A stretch of 64,000 bases of DNA, taken from Prochlorococcus sp. AG-409-D09. Its GTDB lineage: Bacteria; Cyanobacteriota; Cyanobacteriia; PCC-6307; Cyanobiaceae. The notes under the pieces were generated by a model. The model did no database searches. It was not told the origin of the DNA and was given only the letters and a program-made list of their open reading frames with translations. Both the position numbers and the translations under genes were made by a program. Shown here piece after piece: positions 1-11,084 of this stretch; the stretch's first letter is position 1; every line of letters starts with the position of its first letter. The stretch covers positions 1-64,000 of the forward strand of contig QCJQ01000003.1 in the NCBI GenBank assembly GCA_003215935.1, given 5' to 3'.

Positions 1-610
1 GTGGATTACGAGCACTACCACTCACCAAATCTCCAATTGAAAGTCCTAAGCCTGTTAAAACAGCCAATGCTGTAGATGTCCCGCCTGGAACACATTCAGT
101 TATTAAAAGCGGTTTAGTTAGACTTTCTCCTATTTTCTGACCTTTCTTCCACAGAGAAGCTACTCGGTCTTTAGCCATAGCTTTTCCTGTACTTAAGCAA
201 TTTGCAGGCCCATTTGCTGGCGATTCAAATGAATCATGAGGGAATGGGGGCGTTTGAAGCAATCCAGCTGTAATTACATAAGGTTTAATATTTAAAACCC
301 TCGAAACAACATGACTAATAAGAGCCGGGGATACGCCAGCTTGCAAAGGAGGTAATGGCCACTTGCAAGGAAAATTAGGTCCATGCAAAAGAAGTTCTGC
401 ATCTGCTACAGCGGTATACCTTCGTGAATGAACAGTTGATCCTGCAGATGAAATACCCTTAACCTCAGCGGTCTTTGAACCTGCTAAAACAAGAAAAAAC
501 TCAAAGTCACCCAAAGAGCTACGCCATTTTTCTATCCAATCCTCAACACTTAATCTAGTAATTCCTGGTCCAAAAGCCTTTATTCCGAATCCAGTCAATA
601 CGTAGGACAT
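1..610 (-). CDS. CobT-like nicotinate-nucleotide-dimethylbenzimidazole phosphoribosyltransferase family protein (partial, runs off the left edge)
   Basis: Minus-strand reading from ATG at 610: MSYVLTGFGIKAFGPGITRLSVEDWIEKWRSSLGDFEFFLVLAGSKTAEVKGISSAGSTVHSRRYTAVADAELLLHGP...; resembles the cyanobacterial CobT-related family; open to window start. Confidence 0.65.
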   Translation of the reverse strand, partial: MSYVLTGFGIKAFGPGITRLSVEDWIEKWRSSLGDFEFFLVLAGSKTAEVKGISSAGSTVHSRRYTAVADAELLLHGPNFPCKWPLPPLQAGVSPALISHVVSRVLNIKPYVITAGLLQTPPFPHDSFESPANGPANCLSTGKAMAKDRVASLWKKGQKIGESLTKPLLITECVPGGTSTALAVLTGLGLSIGDLVSGSARNP

Positions 611-630
611 TATCTAAAGAATAGAGTCAA

Positions 631-1305
631 TTAAAGAGTGTCTAAAGATATCAGGCCTCGTAATATTTCTGGAGGGTCTGGCAAATATGCTTTAAGTCTA
701 GGGAAAAGCCAAAAAGCAATTGCATGTAAGCAAATAACATATATAAGCTCTTGAAATATAACAAGTATCATTGCTGCAAGTTGAACAAGAAAAATATCTG
801 GAGCAAAGCCTAAATCAAATAAATCAACTACTTTTTCAATAAGACCTGAACCTGCACGAGTAAGCACTACCCATAGGTTCTCTCCTACTAATAAGGAAAG
901 AACCAGCACTCTTATAAGAAAGCCAGCTGTTCCTATAAGTACGCCAAAACTCCAACTAAACCACCAACTACAATTTCTGGACCAACACCAACCTAACCAC
1001 AATGCCAAAAATCCGTATGGAAATAAAAAAAGAGGTCCTCGAACTGGTCCCATCAAAGCAATTAAAAGTAATACTGTGAGGCTGACACCTTCTAGAGCAG
1101 TTTTAAAACCTCTACGTAGTTGAAGTAGAGATAAGGGAAGAGGTAAAGCAAGACGAAAAATTGCACCGCCGATAGGCAAATAATACAAAGCAATCCATAT
1201 TAATCCAGTTGCTGCTGATAAATATGACGTCTCTACGATATTTAGAGCTTGTCTTCGACTTAACTTAGAACTCTCAAGAGATCTATTATTGTTTTTAGTA
1301 ATCAC
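631..1305 (-). CDS. DUF2232-type multi-TM membrane protein
   Basis: 224 aa ORF with several hydrophobic segments, in a topA-linked minus-strand cluster. Confidence 0.55.
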   Translation of the reverse strand: MITKNNNRSLESSKLSRRQALNIVETSYLSAATGLIWIALYYLPIGGAIFRLALPLPLSLLQLRRGFKTALEGVSLTVLLLIALMGPVRGPLFLFPYGFLALWLGWCWSRNCSWWFSWSFGVLIGTAGFLIRVLVLSLLVGENLWVVLTRAGSGLIEKVVDLFDLGFAPDIFLVQLAAMILVIFQELIYVICLHAIAFWLFPRLKAYLPDPPEILRGLISLDTL

Positions 1306-1310
1306 AATTG

Positions 1311-1814
1311 CTACCTTTTCATTTTAATAGTATTCATTTTCGAATTCTCTTCAAAACTTTCTATTTTCTCAACCTCAAATTCAACTCCTGCTTGTCTTAA
1401 TGCTTTTGTAACTGATTCAGCAGGGGCTGAAGGGTTGGCTCCTGACAACTTAAGTATTATTCTATAAGGTTTTGGACGAAAATTTCTAACTTTTTTTTCT
1501 ATACTTTTCTTTTCCGTATATTCAGAATTGTTCTTAGATTCTTTATTTGCAAGCTTATGATCCACTTTCGATCTAGGAAAAGAAGAAGGTTTTTTCAATA
1601 AATCTTTATTTCTAATTTTTGTAGCAACTTTATTATCATTTAATTTCTTAATACTATCAATATCTTCTTCTTTCTGCGTCGTGTAGTCAAAACTTCTTTC
1701 CAGTTGATTACCTATCTCACTATTAGAACAGGCCTGAATAGTCAATAAAGCTAGCCAAAGTATAGTTCGAGCAAAAATATAATTAAATGGTCTATCTGTA
1801 GTTTTAATAATCAT
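1311..1814 (-). CDS. Putative lipoprotein of unknown function
   Basis: 167 aa; N-terminal hydrophobic segment ending in lipobox-like LTIQAC; start overlaps the topA stop by 4 nt. Confidence 0.6.
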   Translation of the reverse strand: MIIKTTDRPFNYIFARTILWLALLTIQACSNSEIGNQLERSFDYTTQKEEDIDSIKKLNDNKVATKIRNKDLLKKPSSFPRSKVDHKLANKESKNNSEYTEKKSIEKKVRNFRPKPYRIILKLSGANPSAPAESVTKALRQAGVEFEVEKIESFEENSKMNTIKMKR

Positions 1815-4687
1815 TTCTCAGTTGACTTAATGATTCTTACAGCACTTGCTCTTGGCCTTGATGATTTTGCTTTCTTAGATGTTTTACTTACTTTTTCAGA
1901 AGAAGTGTTTCTTTTTGTTTTAACTGTTTTCTTTTTTGAAACTGTAGATTTTTTAGTAGCTTTCTTTTTGCTAGAAACTTTTTTAGAAAGCAATTCTATT
2001 GCTTCTTCTAAGTTTATATCATTTGCATCTTTACCCTCAGGTAAAGATGCATTTACCTTTCCTTGTTTTACATACAGGCCATAAGGTCCATCATAAATTT
2101 GAATTTTTTCTTTACTACCTTTTGGTATACCTAGATCTTTCAAAGCAGTCCTTCCACCTCTTCCTCTTTTAGGCATAGCTAATAATTCCAAAGCTCTTTC
2201 TAAACCAACTTTTAAAACATCGTCTTCTACTTTTAATGAACGAAAATCTTTCTCACCTTTCCCCTTGTCCCAAACAATATATGGGCCAAATCTTCCTAAA
2301 CCAGCTTGAATTTTTCCACCTTGAGAATGCTCACCTAGTAATCTTGGCAACTTAAGCAATCCTATGGCTTCTTCCAGAGTTAGATCTTCTGGTTTAACAC
2401 CCTTCGGAAGAGAAGATCTTTTTGGATTTGGAACTTTTTTTGACGATTTATCTTCTAAAGTCTTAATTGCAATATCTAAATCAACCTTTTCCTCAGTAAT
2501 GTTATCAGGTAATAATATATTTAATTTTCCTTGTTTTACATAAAGACCATGAGGACTACTAAATAATTGAATATTTTCCTTCTTACTTTTTGGTATGCCC
2601 AAGTCTTTAATTTCAACTACCAAACCTCTTTGTACATAAGGTCCATATTTACCAATTAATATATAAATTTTCTGACCAGTCTCAGGATCTTCTCCTATTG
2701 ATTCCGGTCCATCAGCTTTCTGCTTTAAAAGCATTTCAGCCTTATCTTCATCTAAGTCTGCAGGTGTAATTTCCTGAGGCAAAGTAGCTGTTATGGGCTT
2801 ACCATCATCTCCAACGGTTCTTGACTCAAGATAAGTACCATATTTACCGATTCTTACTAAAGACGATAGACCTTCTAAAGAAACAGCTCTGAATTCGCCT
2901 CCATCTATGTCTCCCTCTCTAAGCAGTACTTGATTTTCTAATCCTTTATCTCCTTTATAAAAATCTTTTAGGTAAGGCAACCAACTAACTTTCCCTGTTG
3001 AAATTTCATCTAGCGTTGATTCCATTTTAGCCGTAAAGCTCGTATCAACTAGTTCAGGGAAATGCTCTTCTAACAAAGCTGTTACCGCAAAAGCAGTAAA
3101 GCTTGGTGTTAATGAATTATTTTGAAGAATTGAATATCCACGATCAACAATTGTTCCAATAATACTTGCATAAGTTGAAGGCCTCCCAATACCTTCATTT
3201 TCTAAAGTCTTAACCAGTGATGCTTCGCTATACCTTGCCGGAGGCTGTGTTTGATGACCTACAGCTTCTACTTTCTTAGGTGCAGGCTTATCTCCTACAA
3301 GAATATTTGGCAAAAGGACCTCTTGCCCATCAAGAGCAGCTTCTGGATCATCGCTTCCCTCTACATAAGCTCGAAAGAAACCTGGGAAATCAATTCTCTT
3401 ACCACTTGCTCTAAAAGAAGCTTTATCGATTTCAACCTGTACAGAAAGCATGGTCAAGCGTGCATCAGCCATTTGACTAGCAATCGTTCTCTTCCAAATC
3501 AAATCATATAAAGATAAATCTCTCCCTGATAAACCTGTTTCTTTTGGTGTCCTAAACACTTCACCAGCAGGTCTAATAGCTTCATGTGCTTCTTGAGCAT
3601 TACGTGTTTTATTTGTAAATTGTCGAGACTTTTGAACCAAATACTCCTGACCATAACGAGATTGAACACATTCTCTAGAAGCCTTAATTGCTTGATCAGA
3701 CAAATAAACAGAGTCTGTACGCATATAAGTTATATATCCTCTTTCATATAACCCCTGAGCACATCGCATCGTTTCACGGGCAGAAAGGCGCAATTTTCTA
3801 TTTGCTTCCTGTTGAAGAGTACTTGTAGTAAATGGAGGAACTGGTTTTCTTGTAGTCGCTTTTTCCTCAACAGAACTAACTACCCATTCATTTTTTCTAG
3901 AAATCTCAGCAAGTTCTTTTGCTTCACTTTCATTGATTAAACATACATTTCTTCCGGTTTTTAATTTACCTGTGGCTTCATCAAAATCACCGCCATTAGC
4001 AACTCTTTGACCTCTTAAAGTAACTAATTTTGCTTCAAAAGAAGTACCTCCTTGCTCAAGTTTGGCCTTTAAATCCCAAAAACTCCCACTCCGAAAAGAT
4101 CTTCTTTGTCTTTCACGTTGCACTAATAATCTAACAGCAACTGACTGAACTCGTCCGGCAGAGAGTCCCCAAGAGACTTTCTTCCATAACAGTGGAGATA
4201 GTGTATATCCTACTAAGCGATCTAAAATCCTTCTAGTTTCTTGAGCATGAACTAACTCTAAATCAATCTCTCTTGTCTTAGAAAGAGCCTTAGAAATTGC
4301 TTCTTTAGTAATCTCATGGAAAACCATTCTTTTCACTGGGATCTTAGGATTTAAAACATTTAGCAAATGCCAACTAATACTTTCACCTTCTCGATCTTCA
4401 TCAGTCGCAAGTAATAGTTCATTTGCACCTTTTAAAGATTGCTTAAGATCTTTTACAACCTTCTTTTTATCTTTAGGAATTACGTATAAGGGGTCAAAAT
4501 CTGACGTTGTATTAACTCCAAGAGTTGCCCACTTTTCCCCTTTATGAGCAGCAGGTATTTCTGCAGCACTATTAGGCAGGTCTCTAACATGTCCCATTGA
4601 GGCAACAACTTCGAAGTCCTTGGGCAAAAAACCTTTAATAGTTCTTGCTTTTGTAGGGCTTTCAACTATGACAAGAGTGTGCGCCAT
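1811..4687 (-). CDS. topA: DNA topoisomerase I
   Basis: [21 protein letters not shown] toprim start, YITYMRTDS active-site motif, repeated C-terminal domains and a Lys-rich tail. Confidence 0.97.
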   Translation of the reverse strand: MAHTLVIVESPTKARTIKGFLPKDFEVVASMGHVRDLPNSAAEIPAAHKGEKWATLGVNTTSDFDPLYVIPKDKKKVVKDLKQSLKGANELLLATDEDREGESISWHLLNVLNPKIPVKRMVFHEITKEAISKALSKTREIDLELVHAQETRRILDRLVGYTLSPLLWKKVSWGLSAGRVQSVAVRLLVQRERQRRSFRSGSFWDLKAKLEQGGTSFEAKLVTLRGQRVANGGDFDEATGKLKTGRNVCLINESEAKELAEISRKNEWVVSSVEEKATTRKPVPPFTTSTLQQEANRKLRLSARETMRCAQGLYERGYITYMRTDSVYLSDQAIKASRECVQSRYGQEYLVQKSRQFTNKTRNAQEAHEAIRPAGEVFRTPKETGLSGRDLSLYDLIWKRTIASQMADARLTMLSVQVEIDKASFRASGKRIDFPGFFRAYVEGSDDPEAALDGQEVLLPNILVGDKPAPKKVEAVGHQTQPPARYSEASLVKTLENEGIGRPSTYASIIGTIVDRGYSILQNNSLTPSFTAFAVTALLEEHFPELVDTSFTAKMESTLDEISTGKVSWLPYLKDFYKGDKGLENQVLLREGDIDGGEFRAVSLEGLSSLVRIGKYGTYLESRTVGDDGKPITATLPQEITPADLDEDKAEMLLKQKADGPESIGEDPETGQKIYILIGKYGPYVQRGLVVEIKDLGIPKSKKENIQLFSSPHGLYVKQGKLNILLPDNITEEKVDLDIAIKTLEDKSSKKVPNPKRSSLPKGVKPEDLTLEEAIGLLKLPRLLGEHSQGGKIQAGLGRFGPYIVWDKGKGEKDFRSLKVEDDVLKVGLERALELLAMPKRGRGGRTALKDLGIPKGSKEKIQIYDGPYGLYVKQGKVNASLPEGKDANDINLEEAIELLSKKVSSKKKATKKSTVSKKKTVKTKRNTSSEKVSKTSKKAKSSRPRASAVRIIKSTEK

Positions 4688-4819
4688 TGGCGACCAAAAA
4701 TCTTCCTTAACTCTTATCTATCGCAAAAGTGCACTAAGTGCATAGACCAAGATCATATAAAAGGCATATTTAATAACCTCGCTAGAGTCAAAAAAGCAGG
4801 TCTGACCTCAATAAACATC

Positions 4820-6391
4820 ATGCATGACATTGGAGTAATTTTTTTAACAGCTCAATCATGGAATGACCCTGGAGAGCTCCTGAGCCTTTCTTTAAATGCA
4901 AAAGCGATACTTCCTGAAGGATTTGTACTTTTAGCAATGCTAGGGACGCTTTTAGTTGACTTGGCAGGGGAAAGAACTGCATCTCGCTGGGCTCCCCCTA
5001 TTTGTTATGCAGGCCTAAGTACAGCATTAATAATTCTTGCAACCCAATGGAATGGTCAAAATCAAGAGGCTTTTCTCGGTGCCTTTATTGCAGACAATCT
5101 AGCTATTGCTTTTAGAGGTGTAATAGCTTTATCGACTCTTATTTCTTTGCTTATCAGTTGGAGTTATGCCGAGAAAAATGATAATCCTGTAGGTGAATAT
5201 GCGGCAATACTTTTAGCCGCAACACTAGGCGCAATGCTGTTATGCGGCTCTACTGATCTGGTCAGCATTTTTGTTTCGCTAGAAACTCTTTCAGTTGCAA
5301 GCTATTTGCTTGCTGGATATATGAAAAGAGATGCACGAAGCTCAGAAGCAGCCTTAAAATATCTTCTTGTAGGCTCAGCCGCCGCCGCAGTTTTTCTATA
5401 TGGAGCATCTCTTCTATATGGCATAAGTAGTACTACAAACATTCAAGAAATTGGGATATCTCTTTTAACTAGCCCATCCCCATTAGCGGCCTTAGCACTA
5501 GTTTTTGTTCTTTCAACTGTTGCCTTTAAAATTGCAGCTGTTCCTTTTCATCAATGGACACCAGATGTTTACGAAGGATCACCTACCCCTGTTGTAGCTT
5601 TCTTATCAGTAGGATCTAAAGCCGCTGGCTTTGCTTTAGCAGTAAGACTTCTTGTTGGATGTTTTAACGCTTTCGACAATCAGTGGAAACTTTTATTTAC
5701 AGTTCTCGCCATCTTGAGCATGACATTAGGGAACGTAGTTGCCTTAGCTCAGACATCAATGAAAAGAATGCTTGCATATAGTTCGATTGGCCAAGCAGGC
5801 TTTGTGATGATAGGGCTAGTAAGCGGAACAGAAGAAGGGTTTGCGGCCATGATTCTTTACATGGCTGCATATTTATTTATGAATTTAGGTGCATTTTCAT
5901 GCATAATTCTTTTCACCATAAGAACCGGTAGTGATCGAATATCTGACTATGCGGGTCTATACCAGAAAGATCCTTTAATAACACTTGGCCTGAGCCTGTG
6001 CCTTCTTTCCTTAGGCGGAATTCCACCAATGTTAGGGTTTTTCGGGAAAATATACCTTTTCTTCGCAGGATGGGCAGATGGCCAATATCTTTTAGTTATT
6101 GTGGGCTTAGTGACTTCCGTTATTTCTATTTATTACTACATTTCAGTAATAAAAATGATGGTTGTAAAAGAACCACAAGAAGCATCTGAAGTTGTCAAAA
6201 CATACCCTTCAAAAAATTGGCAACTAATTGGACTCCCACCTTTAAGAGTTGCCTTGGTAGTATGCGTATTTGCCACTGCTGTTGGAGGAATTCTTTCCAA
6301 TCCTTTATTTCAATGGGCAAATAATGCCGTTAATGGAACCCCCATAATCCAGGAAGCTATAACAGTTGCAAGTCAAGGAACAATTGGATAA
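4820..6391 (+). CDS. ndhB: NAD(P)H-quinone oxidoreductase subunit 2 (NdhB)
   Basis: Multi-TM Nuo-N/NdhB-like sequence; internal ATG at 4820 ([14 protein letters not shown]) is a more likely start than 4679, which overlaps topA. Confidence 0.93.
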   Translation: MHDIGVIFLTAQSWNDPGELLSLSLNAKAILPEGFVLLAMLGTLLVDLAGERTASRWAPPICYAGLSTALIILATQWNGQNQEAFLGAFIADNLAIAFRGVIALSTLISLLISWSYAEKNDNPVGEYAAILLAATLGAMLLCGSTDLVSIFVSLETLSVASYLLAGYMKRDARSSEAALKYLLVGSAAAAVFLYGASLLYGISSTTNIQEIGISLLTSPSPLAALALVFVLSTVAFKIAAVPFHQWTPDVYEGSPTPVVAFLSVGSKAAGFALAVRLLVGCFNAFDNQWKLLFTVLAILSMTLGNVVALAQTSMKRMLAYSSIGQAGFVMIGLVSGTEEGFAAMILYMAAYLFMNLGAFSCIILFTIRTGSDRISDYAGLYQKDPLITLGLSLCLLSLGGIPPMLGFFGKIYLFFAGWADGQYLLVIVGLVTSVISIYYYISVIKMMVVKEPQEASEVVKTYPSKNWQLIGLPPLRVALVVCVFATAVGGILSNPLFQWANNAVNGTPIIQEAITVASQGTIG

Positions 6392-6410
6392 CAATTCCTC
6401 TGTAAACAAA

Positions 6411-7094
6411 ATGGCCGTCGCAAAACTAACCAATGTAAGCAAAGTTTACGGACAAGGTGATTTAGTAGTTAAAGCCTTAGATAAACTAAATCTGGAAGTA
6501 AGGAAAGGGGATTACCTTGCCGTAATGGGTGCGAGTGGGTCAGGGAAAAGTACAGCTATGAATATTTTGGGATGCTTAGATCGACCTACTAGCGGCAAAT
6601 ATGAACTAAATGGGAACGCAGTTGAAAAATTAAATGACGATGAATTAGCAGATCTCCGAAACAAAGAACTTGGCTTTGTTTTTCAACAATTTCATCTCTT
6701 ACAAGAAATCACAGCTATTGAGAATGTAATGCTCCCGATGATTTATGCCTGTGTTCCATCAAATGAAAGAAGAAATATCGCTGAGCAAGCCTTGGTAAAA
6801 GTTGGTTTAGCTGAAAGAATAAATAATCTTCCTAATCAATTATCTGGTGGACAACAACAAAGAGTGGCAATAGCTAGAGCAATAATCAATCGACCATCTT
6901 TACTCCTTGCGGATGAACCCACTGGTGCACTTGATTCCACAACAACAAATGATGTATTAAATTTATTTGACGAATTACATGCTCAAGGTATAACTCTTGT
7001 ACTTGTAACTCATGAAGACAATGTTGCAAAAAGAGCAAAAAAAATTGTACGATTTAAAGATGGTCAAATAGTTGACATCTCAATAAATATTTAG
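6411..7094 (+). CDS. ABC transporter ATP-binding protein (LolD/MacB/DevA-like)
   Basis: Walker A GASGSGKST, signature LSGGQQQR, Walker B LLLADEPTGALD; likely start ATG 6411. Confidence 0.92.
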   Translation: MAVAKLTNVSKVYGQGDLVVKALDKLNLEVRKGDYLAVMGASGSGKSTAMNILGCLDRPTSGKYELNGNAVEKLNDDELADLRNKELGFVFQQFHLLQEITAIENVMLPMIYACVPSNERRNIAEQALVKVGLAERINNLPNQLSGGQQQRVAIARAIINRPSLLLADEPTGALDSTTTNDVLNLFDELHAQGITLVLVTHEDNVAKRAKKIVRFKDGQIVDISINI

Positions 7095-7861
7095 ATAAAA
7101 GAAATTTGATTTGATCTTCTAATAACCTTTTTCTCATCATTTCTTGTTACTTTAAGTCCCCCGCGATTATCTAAGCCTTCAATTTTCCATTCATATCCAG
7201 TCTCAATATCAATAATAGATCTAGACCAAAAAATGTTTTCTATATTACAACAAAGAGTACTTTTATCTTCTAGAAGCTTTAAAGCTCTTTCCAAGCAAAA
7301 TAAAATTTCTACTATCCAATATTCGATATGAAAATTTTGAGATATTTTGAACAATGATATTCCTTCTTCTGGCACGTTATTGGCAATATTGAGACCAATA
7401 CCAATTCTAGCAATTCGCAATTTATCACCTCTAAATAATAGTTTTGGAAGAAAACCAGCAATCTTTTTATCACCAACAATCAGATCATTTGGCCATTTAA
7501 TTTTAACATTTATTCCATTTTCCTTTAATCTTTCTGACAATGCAAAAGCAGCTGCTAGGCCAAATAATTCCATTGAGTATTGAAAATCTTTAACAGGCAA
7601 AGCAGCACTAAGCCATGCTCCTCCTTTTAAAGATTTCCAAACTCTTCCATACTGACCTACTCCATGATTTTGCCTACCAGAAATATATGCTCTTGCAAGG
7701 CTTAAAACTTCAGGTTCATCTCTTAACCATTGAGTGAGTTCTTTTTCTGTACTTGCACATACAGGCTTCCATCGCAATATCCAGGGCATAGATATATGAG
7801 GATGAGAATGCAAATATCTGGTTACTTTTGGTGCTCCATTCCATGCTCTATTTATAGACAT
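7091..7861 (-). CDS. birA: Biotin--[acetyl-CoA-carboxylase] ligase
   Basis: GRQNHGVGQYGRVW and KWPNDLIVGDKKIAG biotin-ligase motifs. Confidence 0.9.
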   Translation of the reverse strand: MSINRAWNGAPKVTRYLHSHPHISMPWILRWKPVCASTEKELTQWLRDEPEVLSLARAYISGRQNHGVGQYGRVWKSLKGGAWLSAALPVKDFQYSMELFGLAAAFALSERLKENGINVKIKWPNDLIVGDKKIAGFLPKLLFRGDKLRIARIGIGLNIANNVPEEGISLFKISQNFHIEYWIVEILFCLERALKLLEDKSTLCCNIENIFWSRSIIDIETGYEWKIEGLDNRGGLKVTRNDEKKVIRRSNQISFI

Positions 7862-7890
7862 AAAAAATAAAAACTTATAGCATTAAAAGA

Positions 7891-8682
7891 TCAGGTATTA
7901 TCTATTGATTTCTTTAATTCTTCTAATTCTGCATCAACTTCTTCTATCTTAACTGTTTCAACTTTCATTTCATCTTCTTCTAATTGCTTCTCATTCGCTG
8001 AAGGTAATGCAACATTTTCAACACCAGACTTAAGCTCTTTTCTTAAGTTCTGCAATTCAAAATCGATATCATCAGAACTTTCTAATTTAGCAAACTTACT
8101 TTCCAAATCTGCGCCTGCAAGTTCAGCAGCAGCCTGACCAGAGGCTTCTAAAGCTTCCACTTTTTCCTCCATTCTTTCAAAAGCAGCCATTGCAGAGGTT
8201 GAACTAATGTCTCCAACCGCACTTTGCAATTTCTGCTGAGCCTTTGCAGCCTGAGCCCTAGCTTTAAGCATATCTTTCTTGGTTCTTGCTTCGGCGATTT
8301 TGCTTTCAAGAGCAACCAAACCTTTTTTAAGTTTTTCAACTTGTCCCTCTTGAGATTCCAGCTGAATAGTTAAAGAAGAGAAAGACTCCTTAAAAGCTTT
8401 TCGCCGTGTCAAAGCTTCGCGGGCTAAATCATCTTCTCCCTTTCTCAAAGCTAATTCAGCTCTTTCATACCAAGTTTTAATTTGAGATTCGGACTGACTA
8501 GCTTGACTAGCAAGTTTTTTCTGACTAGCAATTGCAATTGCTACAGCTTGACGAAGTTTTACTAAATCTTCCTGCATATCTGATACAGACTGATCAAGGA
8601 TCTTGACTGGATCCTCAGCTTTATTTACAAGGTCATTGAGATTAGAACGAATTAATCGACTTAGCCTGTCAAAGAATCCCAT
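7891..8682 (-). CDS. PspA/IM30 (Vipp1) family protein
   Basis: MGFFDRLSRLIRSNLNDLVNKAEDPVKILDQSVSDMQEDL, long coiled coil. Confidence 0.93.
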   Translation of the reverse strand: MGFFDRLSRLIRSNLNDLVNKAEDPVKILDQSVSDMQEDLVKLRQAVAIAIASQKKLASQASQSESQIKTWYERAELALRKGEDDLAREALTRRKAFKESFSSLTIQLESQEGQVEKLKKGLVALESKIAEARTKKDMLKARAQAAKAQQKLQSAVGDISSTSAMAAFERMEEKVEALEASGQAAAELAGADLESKFAKLESSDDIDFELQNLRKELKSGVENVALPSANEKQLEEDEMKVETVKIEEVDAELEELKKSIDNT

Positions 8683-8753
8683 TTAAAGAGGTTTAGATGA
8701 ACCTTGAAAAGAGGGTAGCTATCTTCAGGAAATACTCCACCTAGAATGGGGAT

Positions 8754-9236
8754 ATGAAATCTACAAAACAAAAAAGTGAAAGTTCTTTTTCGTCAGAGTC
8801 ACTAGGAAAATGCCTGGAATCACTCAGGTTTTCTATTCAGAAAAAAAATGCACTGGGATCAATAATACAAAATTGGGAAACCATTGCGGGCAAGCAGTTA
8901 GCATCAAATTGCAATCCTCTCCAACTCAATAGAGGGATATTAATTATCGGTGCAAGTCATCCTCAATGGCGCCAAGCACTTATATATAATCGTCTAGCGC
9001 TTATATCATCACTTCAAAAAGCAGGTTTTAAAATAAAAGACATTCGAATTCAACAATATTATCCACAAAAAAATATTAACCTCAAATCAGATGAAAAAGA
9101 TATATGGGAAAATCATCCAAGTAGAATGGATATCCATGGAATTGTCACATGTAAAACATGTGGAAATCCTTGTCCTGCAGGTGAATTAAAATTATGGAAT
9201 AAATGTGGATTTTGTAGAAGACTAGATTTTTCTTAA
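8754..9236 (+). CDS. DUF721 (DciA-like) protein with C-terminal Cys4 motif
   Basis: NWETIAGKQLASNCNPLQLNRGILIIGASHPQWRQAL is DUF721-like; C-terminus CKTCGNPC...KCGFCRR. Confidence 0.75.
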   Translation: MKSTKQKSESSFSSESLGKCLESLRFSIQKKNALGSIIQNWETIAGKQLASNCNPLQLNRGILIIGASHPQWRQALIYNRLALISSLQKAGFKIKDIRIQQYYPQKNINLKSDEKDIWENHPSRMDIHGIVTCKTCGNPCPAGELKLWNKCGFCRRLDFS

Positions 9237-9254
9237 CATCTGATTAAGCTAGAT

Positions 9255-9956
9255 TTATTTTTTGAGGAGTAAAATACCCATCTGTCCAAAACAAATCGAT
9301 TGATAACTTACCTTTGAAAAACCGATCCCAACAGCTATTTGTTTCTGCACAACACCTGTTGGGTATTCTTCAATACTTTTTTCTAAGTACTGATAATATT
9401 TACCAAATCCAATTATAGAAGCAAAAGGAACAACAAAAAAGCGTAAGTAAAGCTTTTGAAAAATAGAGCTAAATGAGCCACTTTTAGTCTTATTAAAATC
9501 CAAAATAACAACTTTGCCCTCATTCTTTAATAAGCGTTTTATCTCTTGCAATGCTTTTGTAAAATCTGAAAGATTTCTTAAGCCATATGAAACAATAATT
9601 CCATCAAAGTAACATGAAGGGAAAGAAGTACATAAAGCATCTTCCTGATAAAAAGAAACTGATAAATTGTTAGCCGAAGAAGCTTTATTTTTTGCAATTT
9701 TTAATGGCTTAATTGCTGAATCTATTCCTATTGCTTCACCTTTATCTTTGACAAATTTAGCAAGCAGTAGCGTCAAATCTCCTGTTCCACAGCATAAATC
9801 AAGCCACTTTTGTCCTATACTAGGATCAGCAATTTTCAATAATTTTCTTTTCCAGAGCCTATGCAGACCAAAACTAAAAAAATCATTAAAAAAGTCATAT
9901 GAAGGGGCTATAATTTCAAACATATCCCTTATTGAATTAGGGTCACCAGGCTTCAT
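9255..9956 (-). CDS. menG: Demethylmenaquinone/phylloquinone methyltransferase (UbiE/MenG family)
   Basis: FEIIAPSYDFFNDFFSFGLHRLWKRK and LDLCCGTGDL SAM-binding motif. Confidence 0.9.
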   Translation of the reverse strand: MKPGDPNSIRDMFEIIAPSYDFFNDFFSFGLHRLWKRKLLKIADPSIGQKWLDLCCGTGDLTLLLAKFVKDKGEAIGIDSAIKPLKIAKNKASSANNLSVSFYQEDALCTSFPSCYFDGIIVSYGLRNLSDFTKALQEIKRLLKNEGKVVILDFNKTKSGSFSSIFQKLYLRFFVVPFASIIGFGKYYQYLEKSIEEYPTGVVQKQIAVGIGFSKVSYQSICFGQMGILLLKK

Positions 9957-10011
9957 ATTATTTCTTTAAAAGATCATTATACACATTTTCCCAATAAAAC
10001 ATCTCTATCTT

Positions 10012-10797
10012 TTATAACTTAAGTAAATCCTCAACTGGTCTTACATAAATATCATTCTCTAATAAATAATCTTTAATTTGTTTTATATTTAAGACAGAGT
10101 CATGTAATAAAGAAGCAAGAAGCGCAGCGGAAGCTTTGCCTTGAATAAAAGCTTGAGATATATGTTCTAAACATCCTGCTCCACCAGAAGCAATAACAGG
10201 AACAGAAACGGCATCTGCTACAGATCTAGTTAAGTCAAGATCGTAACCATTTTGAGTTCCATCTCCATCCATTGAAGTAAGTAGAATTTCTCCAGCTCCA
10301 CGGTTAACAACTTCTTTAGCCCAAGAAATTGCATCTAAATCAACTTTTTTTCTACCACCATTTACATAAACATCCCATCCAAAATTTCCATCAAGATTTC
10401 TTCTTGCATCTATAGCGACAACAATACATTGGGATCCAAATTGATTTGCCCCTTGAGAAATTAAATCTGGATTGCGCACTGCAGAGGAATTAAGACTTAT
10501 TTTGTCCGCCCCAGCTCTCAAAAGATCATTTATTCCCTGAATTGAGTTAATTCCTCCTCCAACTGTTAATGGAATTGTTACTTCTTCAGCTGTTCTTCTA
10601 ACTAGATCAATCAGAGTGGTTCTATTCTCATTCGTTGCAGCAATATCTAAAAAAACCAATTCATCTGCTCCGTCCTGGCTATATCTTGTTGCAAGCTCAA
10701 CAGGATCTCCAGCATCGCGAAGGCCCACAAAATTGACACCTTTCACTACTCTGCCTTCTGCAACGTCAAGACAAGGAATCAATCTTAAGGCGACCAT
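10012..10797 (-). CDS. hisF: Imidazole glycerol phosphate synthase subunit HisF
   Basis: [33 protein letters not shown]. Confidence 0.97.
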   Translation of the reverse strand: MVALRLIPCLDVAEGRVVKGVNFVGLRDAGDPVELATRYSQDGADELVFLDIAATNENRTTLIDLVRRTAEEVTIPLTVGGGINSIQGINDLLRAGADKISLNSSAVRNPDLISQGANQFGSQCIVVAIDARRNLDGNFGWDVYVNGGRKKVDLDAISWAKEVVNRGAGEILLTSMDGDGTQNGYDLDLTRSVADAVSVPVIASGGAGCLEHISQAFIQGKASAALLASLLHDSVLNIKQIKDYLLENDIYVRPVEDLLKL

Positions 10798-10824
10798 AAA
10801 AAATCAACATGAGAACTGTTAAGG

Positions 10825-11067
10825 TTGCCGAAACAAAGTTTGCAGGCCATGCCCCAGCCAGCGACCCTTACAAGGATCGGCTCCTCAATCAAGATTAATC
10901 TTGATCGTGTACGTGATCGTATCCCACCAAATTTGGCTGAACAGCTATCAAAGAATCCAAGAGGAACAGTTATTGATTACAAAATGACTGATGGAACTGG
11001 GATTGGTGTAGTTATCAAGCTTAGTGACGGATCGAAAAAATGGTTTTTTGAAGATGAAATTGCTTAA
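10825..11067 (+). CDS. petP: DUF2862 / cytochrome b6f subunit PetP-like protein
   Basis: GSSIKINLDRVRDRIPPNLAEQL...GTGIGVVIKLSDGSKKWFFEDEIA; immediately upstream of chlG. Confidence 0.75.
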   Translation: MPKQSLQAMPQPATLTRIGSSIKINLDRVRDRIPPNLAEQLSKNPRGTVIDYKMTDGTGIGVVIKLSDGSKKWFFEDEIA

Positions 11068-11084
11068 ATTAGAGGTTTTTATCT

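Noticed and set aside
1830-2084. 84-aa plus-strand ORF
   Set aside because: Antisense to the Lys-rich topA tail, producing an artefactual Phe/Leu-rich frame.
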